DNA from: Oscillospiraceae bacterium
Lineage (GTDB): Bacteria; Bacillota; Clostridia; Oscillospirales; UBA929
Assembly: GCA_031254575.1 (NCBI GenBank)
Contig: JAIRUE010000085.1
Location: 1 to 51,832 of the forward strand
Direction: 5' to 3'
DNA length: 51,832 bases
Part shown: piece by piece, positions 46,546 to 51,832 of the stretch
Numbering within the stretch: position 1 is the first letter of the stretch
How the letters are laid out: each line of letters starts with the position of its first letter
The notes under the pieces: generated by a model
Seen by the model: the letters and a program-made list of their open reading frames with translations, nothing else
What the model was told of the DNA's origin: nothing
The model's database searches: none
Made by a program: the position numbers and the translations under genes

Positions 46546-47688
46546 CTATTCCTCCCCGGGTCCGTCCGGTTCTCCGTTTTCCTCTTCCGTTTCGATCCGG
46601 GCGGCGGGCTTTGCCGCCCGGTTGTTTTTTCTGACAAGCCCGATATACACAAACCCCGCGGCCAGCACGGTGATCAGCAGGATCAGCACCCGCAGCTCGC
46701 CGGAGGTGGTCAGCACCACCGCCGACAGCCCCAGCACGGCGGAGACGCTGTACAGAATGGCGACAGCCTGTTTCTGCGAAAAGCCCATGTCGATCAGCCG
46801 GTGGTGGACATGCTTGCGGTCGGGATTGGAGAGAGGGTTTTTCCCCTGTGCCAGGCGTCTGATAAACACCACCGTTGTGTCGAAGATAGGCAGGCCGAGG
46901 ATCAGGAAGGGAACGGCGAAGGTGATGACGGCATAGAACTTGAACAGGCCCAGTATCGAGGCGCAGGAGAGGATGTAGCCTAAAAACAGGGCGCCGCAGT
47001 CGCCCATAATCAGGCGCGCGGGGTTGAAGTTATACGGCAGAAAGCCCAGACAGCCGCCGGCCAGGGAGGCTGTGAGCAGCGCCGCCGCCGGGTTGCCCGT
47101 GGCAAGCGCGATCAGCAGCATCGAAAGAGAGGCAATGCCGCTCACCCCGGCGGCCAGACCGTCCAGGCCGTCGATGAGGTTGACGGCGTTGGTGATGCCG
47201 ACGATCCACAGCACGGTGACGGGGATGTCGAACACGCCTAGGATGATGGTCTGCTCGCCGAAAAACAGGGCGGGGTTGGTGAAAACATTGACCCGCAGCC
47301 CGTACAGGACGGGAACCGACGCGGCGGCCAGCTGGCCGGCGAGTTTGGCCCACCACGGGAGCGAGATGATGTCGTCGATCGCGCCCACGGCTACGATCAG
47401 TACGCCGCCGATCAGAATCCCGGCAAGCTGGCCGGATATTTGGCCTATGCCAAAGAGAAAAAAGGAGATCATGAACCCGGCGAAGATCGCGAGCCCCCCC
47501 AGACGGGGCATCGGGATGTTGTGCATCCTGCGGTCGTCCCGGTTGGGGTCGTCGACCGCGCCCACCCTGTGCGCCAGCATACGCACCAGCGGCGTGACCG
47601 CGAAAGAGACGATCAGCGCCGCCCCCAGCGCGTACAATATGTTATAGAACACAGCCGGGTCCGAGATAAACAGCGGTTTATCAGGCAT
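46546..47688 (-). CDS. MraY/WecA-family glycosyl-1-phosphate transferase
   Basis: Integral membrane enzyme that links a sugar-1-phosphate to undecaprenyl phosphate, starting cell-wall polymer or polysaccharide synthesis. The 380 residues have about ten helices and the family motifs VDDPNRDDRRMHNIPMPRLG, VGAIDDIISLPW, the NAVNLIDGLDGLAAG loop, MGDCGALFLGY and the HVHHRLIDMGFSQKQA His box, which points to the WecA/TagO type rather than MraY. The C-terminus is a charged tail. The ATG at 47688 has AAAGGGG. It follows trpS by 57 bases. Confidence 0.9.
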   Translation of the reverse strand: MPDKPLFISDPAVFYNILYALGAALIVSFAVTPLVRMLAHRVGAVDDPNRDDRRMHNIPMPRLGGLAIFAGFMISFFLFGIGQISGQLAGILIGGVLIVAVGAIDDIISLPWWAKLAGQLAAASVPVLYGLRVNVFTNPALFFGEQTIILGVFDIPVTVLWIVGITNAVNLIDGLDGLAAGVSGIASLSMLLIALATGNPAAALLTASLAGGCLGFLPYNFNPARLIMGDCGALFLGYILSCASILGLFKFYAVITFAVPFLILGLPIFDTTVVFIRRLAQGKNPLSNPDRKHVHHRLIDMGFSQKQAVAILYSVSAVLGLSAVVLTTSGELRVLILLITVLAAGFVYIGLVRKNNRAAKPAARIETEEENGEPDGPGEE

Positions 47689-47745
47689 GGTATCGCCCCT
47701 TTGTGTTTGGCAAAAAGGGACGCCGAGGGCGCGTCCCGTCCCGTG

Positions 47746-48747
47746 TCACTTTCTTGGAAGGAAGCCTACCGCCTCCCGCACGCGGTTCAAAACCGGCCCG
47801 GCAATGGCGGCGGCGCGGCCGGCATTCTCCGCCATCAGCGTATCCAGGCGCGCGGGGTCTCCGGTAAGCTCCGCGGCTTTGCTCCGGATGGGGGCCAGCA
47901 CGCCGTCGGCGGCTTCGCCGACGGCCTCTTTGAACGCGCCGTAACCCTGCCCCGCGAACTCGCGGGAAACGGCGTCCGTGTCCTTGCCGGTACACAGGGC
48001 GTATATCGTCATCAGGTTGCTCACGCCGGGCTTTCCGGCGGGGTCGTAGCGCACCTCGCTTCCCGAGTCGGTGACGGCGCGTCTGCACTTTTTAATGATG
48101 GTATCCCTGTCGTCCAGCATCGAGATATACCCGGCCGGGTTGGGGTCGGACTTGTCCATCTTATGCGAGGGATCTGCAAGGCTCATAATGCGGCCGCCCA
48201 GCTTGGGGATCAGATGCTCCGGCACGACAAAAACGTCGCCGTATATGCCGTTGAACCGGATGGCTATATCCCGCGCCAGCTCCAGATGCTGCTTCTGATC
48301 CTCCCCGATCGGCACGATATGCGCGTCGTAGAGCAGGATGTCGGCGGCTTGAAGGACGGGGTAGATGAACAGCCCGGCGTTGATGTTGTCGGCGTGTTTG
48401 GCGCTCTTGTCCTTAAACTGCGTCATCCGGGAAAGCTCCCCGAACATGGTAAAGTTATTCAGAATCCAGCACAGCTCGGCGTGCGCCGGCACATGGCTCT
48501 GCACATACAGCGCGGTGTTGGCCGGCTCCGGCCCGCAGGCCATCACCAGCGCGAAGACCTCGCGGGCGCGGCGGCGCAGCGTTTCGGGGTCCTGGCGCAC
48601 CGTGATGGCGTGCATGTCCACGATGCTGTATACGCAGCGGTGATTTTTGCTGAGGGCCACATAATTGCTCAGCGCGCCGAGGTAGTTGCCGATCGTCGGG
48701 ACAGCCGTCGGCTGGATGCCGGAGAATACGGTTTTCGCCTGTTCCAT
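47746..48747 (-). CDS. trpS: Tryptophanyl-tRNA synthetase
   Basis: Class I synthetase charging tRNA-Trp, 333 residues. It has SGIQPTAVPTIGNYLGAL (HIGH-type motif as TIGN), YSIVDMHAITV, the LLYDAHIVPIGEDQKQHLEL substrate pocket and HKMDKSDPN (KMSKS equivalent). It is the second gene of a leftward run aminotransferase-trpS-wecA-like; only 54 bases precede it, so there is no room for a T-box leader. Confidence 0.97.
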   Translation of the reverse strand: MEQAKTVFSGIQPTAVPTIGNYLGALSNYVALSKNHRCVYSIVDMHAITVRQDPETLRRRAREVFALVMACGPEPANTALYVQSHVPAHAELCWILNNFTMFGELSRMTQFKDKSAKHADNINAGLFIYPVLQAADILLYDAHIVPIGEDQKQHLELARDIAIRFNGIYGDVFVVPEHLIPKLGGRIMSLADPSHKMDKSDPNPAGYISMLDDRDTIIKKCRRAVTDSGSEVRYDPAGKPGVSNLMTIYALCTGKDTDAVSREFAGQGYGAFKEAVGEAADGVLAPIRSKAAELTGDPARLDTLMAENAGRAAAIAGPVLNRVREAVGFLPRK

Positions 48748-48801
48748 ACGGACGCCCTCTTTAATTCGTTTTTTTGATCCGCGGGGCGGGCTGTCCCGCC
48801 T

Positions 48802-49986
48802 CTACGGAGACGTCATTTCAAGATATGTTTCCCCTAAACGCGAAACCCCGGTTTCGATCTGCTCCGGCGACGGCAGCGAGAAGTTGAGCCGCGCCGCACC
48901 CGAAAACCCGCCTTCGTCCGTTAAAAACGCGCTCCCGGGCACCGCCATGACTTTTCGTTCCTTTGCCCTGCGGCAAAAGTCCGTGCCGTCGATACCGCCC
49001 GGCAGCTCGATCCAAAGAAACAGGCCGCCCTCCGGGACGCGCCATCGAACCCCCGGCATATGCCGCTTCAGCGCCGCGTCCATCACGTCGCGCCGCGTCC
49101 GGTACAAATCCCGGCAGCGGGCGATGTGCGCGTCAAGGTCGTGCCGCGCCATGTAGCGCTCGACGAGTATTTGAAAGAACAGATTGGAGTGTACGTCGCT
49201 CACCTGTTTGGCGGCGGTCATCTTGGCGATCAGCGGCGCGGGGGCCAGCGCGAACCCAAGCCGGATGCCGGGCGCGACGATTTTTGAAAAACTGCCCGCG
49301 TAAATAACGCGTCCCTCGGTGTCCATAGACTTGATCGCCGGGACGTCCTCTCCGTCATACCGCAACTCGCGGTACGGGTCGTCCTCCAGCACGGCGGCGT
49401 CATATTTCGCCGCGAGTTCCAGCAGGCGCTTCCGCGCCGCGAGCGGCATGACCTCCCCGGTGGGGTTTTGAAAGGTGGGGATGGTGTAGACCATTTTGGC
49501 CTCCGGGTGCTCCCGGAACGCCCTCTCCAGCCCGTCCAAATCCATGCCCGCTCCGCCGCAGGGCACGCCTACGAGTTTCACGCCGTAGGAGCGCAGGGCG
49601 TTAAGCGAGCCGATGAAGCTGGGGTCTTCGCAAATCACGGTGTCGCCCTCGTTGAGCAGCGCCTTGGCGGCCAGCTCGACCGCCTGCTGCGCGCCGCTGG
49701 TGATGATGAGGTCGTCTCCCGCCCGCCCGATGCCGTGCTTTACGCGGACACGCTCCCGCGTGCGTTCCCGCAGCGGGCCGTACCCTTCGGAGATGCCGTA
49801 TTGCAGCGCGCCGGCCGCGTCGTTCGCGAAAATCTCGGCGGCGATCACCGCCATTTCCGCCGCCGGAAAAGCCTCCGGGGAGGGATTGCCGGCCGCCAGC
49901 GAAACGGTTTCGGGGTCGGTAGGCGCTTTCAGTATCTCGCGGATGGCCGACGGCCTGAGCGCCGATATGCGTCTGGAAAACTCCAC
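48802..49986 (-). CDS. PLP-dependent aminotransferase (2-aminoadipate/aromatic type)
   Basis: A 394-residue class I/II aminotransferase of the LysN/MocR-like single-domain type. Landmarks are SLAAGNPSPEAFP, LQYGISEGYGPLRE, ITSGAQQAVELAAKALL, YTIPTFQNPTGEVM, LEDDPYRELRYDGE and the PLP Lys in YAGSFSKIVAPGIRLGF. The likely substrate is 2-aminoadipate, an aromatic or a branched-chain amino acid. GTG 49986 is chosen because AAAGGAG sits eight bases upstream; the ATG at 50019 has no ribosome site. It heads the run with trpS. Confidence 0.9.
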   Translation of the reverse strand: MEFSRRISALRPSAIREILKAPTDPETVSLAAGNPSPEAFPAAEMAVIAAEIFANDAAGALQYGISEGYGPLRERTRERVRVKHGIGRAGDDLIITSGAQQAVELAAKALLNEGDTVICEDPSFIGSLNALRSYGVKLVGVPCGGAGMDLDGLERAFREHPEAKMVYTIPTFQNPTGEVMPLAARKRLLELAAKYDAAVLEDDPYRELRYDGEDVPAIKSMDTEGRVIYAGSFSKIVAPGIRLGFALAPAPLIAKMTAAKQVSDVHSNLFFQILVERYMARHDLDAHIARCRDLYRTRRDVMDAALKRHMPGVRWRVPEGGLFLWIELPGGIDGTDFCRRAKERKVMAVPGSAFLTDEGGFSGAARLNFSLPSPEQIETGVSRLGETYLEMTSP

Positions 49987-50068
49987 GCGCCTGTCTCCTT
50001 TATGATTTCTGGATTTCACTCTATCACAAAAGGGGCCGTTATGTCAACCTCGGGCGGCAACAAACCCA

Positions 50069-50098
50069 AAAGCCGGCGCGTTTAACCGCGCCGGCTTT
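50069..50098 (-). terminator. Terminator after the substrate-binding lipoprotein gene
   Basis: A 12-bp stem (50069-50080 with 50087-50098) and 6-base loop; on the minus strand it is followed by TTTTGGGTTTG. It lies 20 bases past the lipoprotein stop codon. Confidence 0.75.
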
Positions 50099-50118
50099 GT
50101 CACGGGCAGGCCGCCTGC

Positions 50119-51561
50119 CTATTTCTTTTTGCCGTAAGCTACGTCGATGTAGTCCTGCATGATGTTCTTCCATGTCTCCGCCAATTGAGCCGGGGTCTCG
50201 TAGCCGCCGAGGAGCCCTCCGACGCCGAAGCCGTCGCCGTCCGCGTTTTTGGCGTTCAGGTAGTCAAACATGTCGAACTGGGGCTTGGTGCCCATGAACT
50301 GAACGAGTTCAAAGCCGCGTATATCGTCGCCGTAGAGGTCCTCGACCCAGAAGGTCGCGTCATTACGCAGGTCAAGGTCAAAATCATACCAGTTATGGTA
50401 ATCATACAGCGTGTCATACACGATGTCCGCGTCCTTGGTCCCGATGGGGATCATATAGACGTTGCCGCCCAGATTAAACTGCCTGTTGGTATCCTTGTTT
50501 CCGTTGGGGCCGATGGGCCACGGCACGGTCCTGATCACGTAGTCGCAGGCCGCGTTCGATGCGGTGCCGTACCCCTTGGTGATGCCGTAGTTTTGCGCCA
50601 GCCACGGAATCCAGAGGAAAAAGCCCGCTTTGCCGGTGCTCCAGTCGTTGTTGGCGGCCCAGAAGTCGCCGTCCGGGTCCCACGGCTTCGCGACGTTATT
50701 CTCGTTATACATCTTGTAGATAAAGTCCAGCACGTCCAGGGTGGCCGGTGAGGTAAGCCCCTGCGTGTCGGTCAGCGCGATACCGGTGTTGTTGGAGATG
50801 AGCATGTTCTCCAGCAGTTTTACATGCGTTCCGGCCCAGCCGTAGGTGCCCTTGGTGCCGTCGGTCACGGCCCTCATGATCTCCAGCCACTCTGTCCAGG
50901 TCCATTTGCCCTCGTCCCACAGGTCCTGCGGGTTTGGCTGGTTGTACTCCTGAAGGAGGTCCCAGTTGAAGCCCAGCATGTAGATCTGGTTGTAGTCGAC
51001 GGGGGGAGACGCCACAAAGATGTAATCCTTGGGCAAACTGCAGACGTTGACCGGCGTGAATACGATCTGGTCGGTGAAGATGTCGCTGCCGGGCTTGGCA
51101 TATTCATCGGTAGGCATACAAAAGCCGTTGAGGATATACGGGATGCCGAAGTTGAAGTCCATGGTGTAGATGTCCACGTCGGGCGCGCCGGCCATGACGG
51201 AAGTGCTGATGGATTCCCGCGCGCCGACATATGTCATGTCAACGAACTCAAGTTTAATGTTATACCTGTCCTCAATGGCGCGCATGTTGTCCAGGCGCAT
51301 CTGCCCCACCGCCACGTCGGACTCCGAGTCGGTGAAGGTCGTGCGGTTGGAGTCATAGATCTGATTGGTGTCCCACCATATGGCCACGCGTATGGTGCGG
51401 GTGTTGGCATACCGCCGTACTTCGGGCTGGTCGTTGACAGACGGGGTGTTGGGGGTGGGGTCGGTATTGCCGCCGCCGCCGCTGTTGCCGCCGCACGCGG
51501 CAAACAACGCGCAGGTCATCAAGAGGACCATCGCGAGAGATACAATTCTACGGATTTTCAC
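50119..51561 (-). CDS. Extracellular solute-binding lipoprotein of an ABC transporter
   Basis: A 480-residue periplasmic-binding-type lipoprotein, probably for sugars or oligosaccharides. A signal peptide with lipobox LFAACGG is followed by a Gly/Thr-rich linker and a two-lobed binding domain (RVAIWWDTNQIYDSN, MTYVGARESISTSVMAGAPDVDIY, WDEGKWTWTEWLEIMRAVTDG), as in the family-1 sugar-binding proteins of Clostridia. GTG 51561 is chosen: GGAGG lies eight bases before it, while the ATG at 51576 contains that site. No permease genes are seen on its downstream side, where a terminator follows; they may lie beyond the right edge. Confidence 0.87.
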   Translation of the reverse strand: MKIRRIVSLAMVLLMTCALFAACGGNSGGGGNTDPTPNTPSVNDQPEVRRYANTRTIRVAIWWDTNQIYDSNRTTFTDSESDVAVGQMRLDNMRAIEDRYNIKLEFVDMTYVGARESISTSVMAGAPDVDIYTMDFNFGIPYILNGFCMPTDEYAKPGSDIFTDQIVFTPVNVCSLPKDYIFVASPPVDYNQIYMLGFNWDLLQEYNQPNPQDLWDEGKWTWTEWLEIMRAVTDGTKGTYGWAGTHVKLLENMLISNNTGIALTDTQGLTSPATLDVLDFIYKMYNENNVAKPWDPDGDFWAANNDWSTGKAGFFLWIPWLAQNYGITKGYGTASNAACDYVIRTVPWPIGPNGNKDTNRQFNLGGNVYMIPIGTKDADIVYDTLYDYHNWYDFDLDLRNDATFWVEDLYGDDIRGFELVQFMGTKPQFDMFDYLNAKNADGDGFGVGGLLGGYETPAQLAETWKNIMQDYIDVAYGKKK

Positions 51562-51598
51562 GGGTTTTACCTCCATTTTTTAGAATAGGGGGCGGCGG

Positions 51599-51832
51599 TT
51601 ACTGCAGCGCCGGCGAGAACAGGATGACCTTGAGCAGCGTCAGCGGCTGCCCGCGATTTTGAATCCAGAAGCAGTTCATATCGGTGGCAATGTCAGATTC
51701 GTCTCCCCAAGCCGCCAATATCGCCTCGCCGGATACCTGATCAATGCCAAATTCGGGGACGGAGCAGAGGTCCCCGTCGGCGCCCACCCAGATCTGTTCG
51801 CGGGTGTCGGTCGAAATCATCTGGAAGCAGAA
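51599..51832 (-). CDS. C-terminal end of an unidentified gene cut by the right edge
   Basis: The frame is open from the window edge to the stop at 51599 (77 residues, ending LTLLKVILFSPALQ). It contains STDTREQIWVGADGDLC and AAWGDESDIATDMNCFWIQN. The ATG at 51820 is internal, so the gene probably begins further right. No family was recognised. It lies 37 bases upstream of the lipoprotein gene and is probably co-transcribed with it. Confidence 0.55.
   Translation of the reverse strand, partial: FCFQMISTDTREQIWVGADGDLCSVPEFGIDQVSGEAILAAWGDESDIATDMNCFWIQNRGQPLTLLKVILFSPALQ

Noticed and set aside
48748..48801. T-box leader for trpS
   Set aside because: Only 54 bases separate trpS from the preceding gene on the same strand and no T-box sequence is present.

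Overview
The window looks like chromosome of a GC-rich anaerobic Clostridia-type Firmicute, possibly Oscillospirales or a relative (inferred from gene content, not from any marker comparison). Pointers are the dnaA-dnaN-recF-remB-gyrB-gyrA origin cluster with a RemB (DUF370) protein, an Rnf complex, pyruvate phosphate dikinase, acetate kinase, a giant acyl-CoA dehydratase activase-like protein, and strong AGGAGG-type ribosome binding sites. It spans the probable replication origin region.

Region 1 (1-2.6 kb) is the end of an integrated element: a tyrosine integrase, a small Cys-containing protein and an XRE repressor around a compact divergent promoter/operator, ending next to an intact tRNA-Lys(TTT) with its own terminator. 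The element continues beyond the left edge. Region 2 (2.8-13.7 kb) is mixed chromosome: murI, a DUF1934 protein, a secreted S41 protease, an ECF-like sigma factor with a membrane partner, a YoeB/RelB-type toxin-antitoxin pair, tmcAL-queA, ackA, and a leftward run of radical SAM protein, aldo/keto reductase and flavodoxin-like protein.

Region 3 (13.7-24.5 kb) starts at a strand switch. Genes to its left (radical SAM and on) run left; genes to its right run right without a break to 36.8 kb: dnaA, dnaN, recF, remB, gyrB, gyrA, rnhA, nifS, nifU. The 252-base dnaA upstream region is the best origin candidate, but I saw no consensus DnaA boxes there. Region 4 (24.5-36.8 kb) is an energy block: a strong promoter drives rnfCDGEAB, then a membrane-anchored glycoside-hydrolase-like protein and a 1406-residue activase-like protein. 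NifS/NifU would make Fe-S clusters for Rnf, and the Rnf/ferredoxin pool could feed the activase (inference).

Region 5 (36.8-51.8 kb) is mostly leftward: a histidine-kinase-like ATPase, yfbR and ppdK; gap (rightward); metY; an alpha/beta hydrolase operon headed by a broken RidA-like gene; an orphan protein with an HGT motif reminiscent of ADP-ribosyltransferases (rightward); aminotransferase-trpS-wecA-like; and a substrate-binding lipoprotein following a gene cut by the right edge.

No CRISPR array, rRNA operon or insertion sequence was seen. The points most worth a second look are the orphan HGT-motif protein, the Rnf-activase block with its extended RnfG and the unexplained rnfA-rnfB spacer, the kinase-like protein without a phospho-acceptor histidine, the two-stop RidA relic, and the element switch beside tRNA-Lys.
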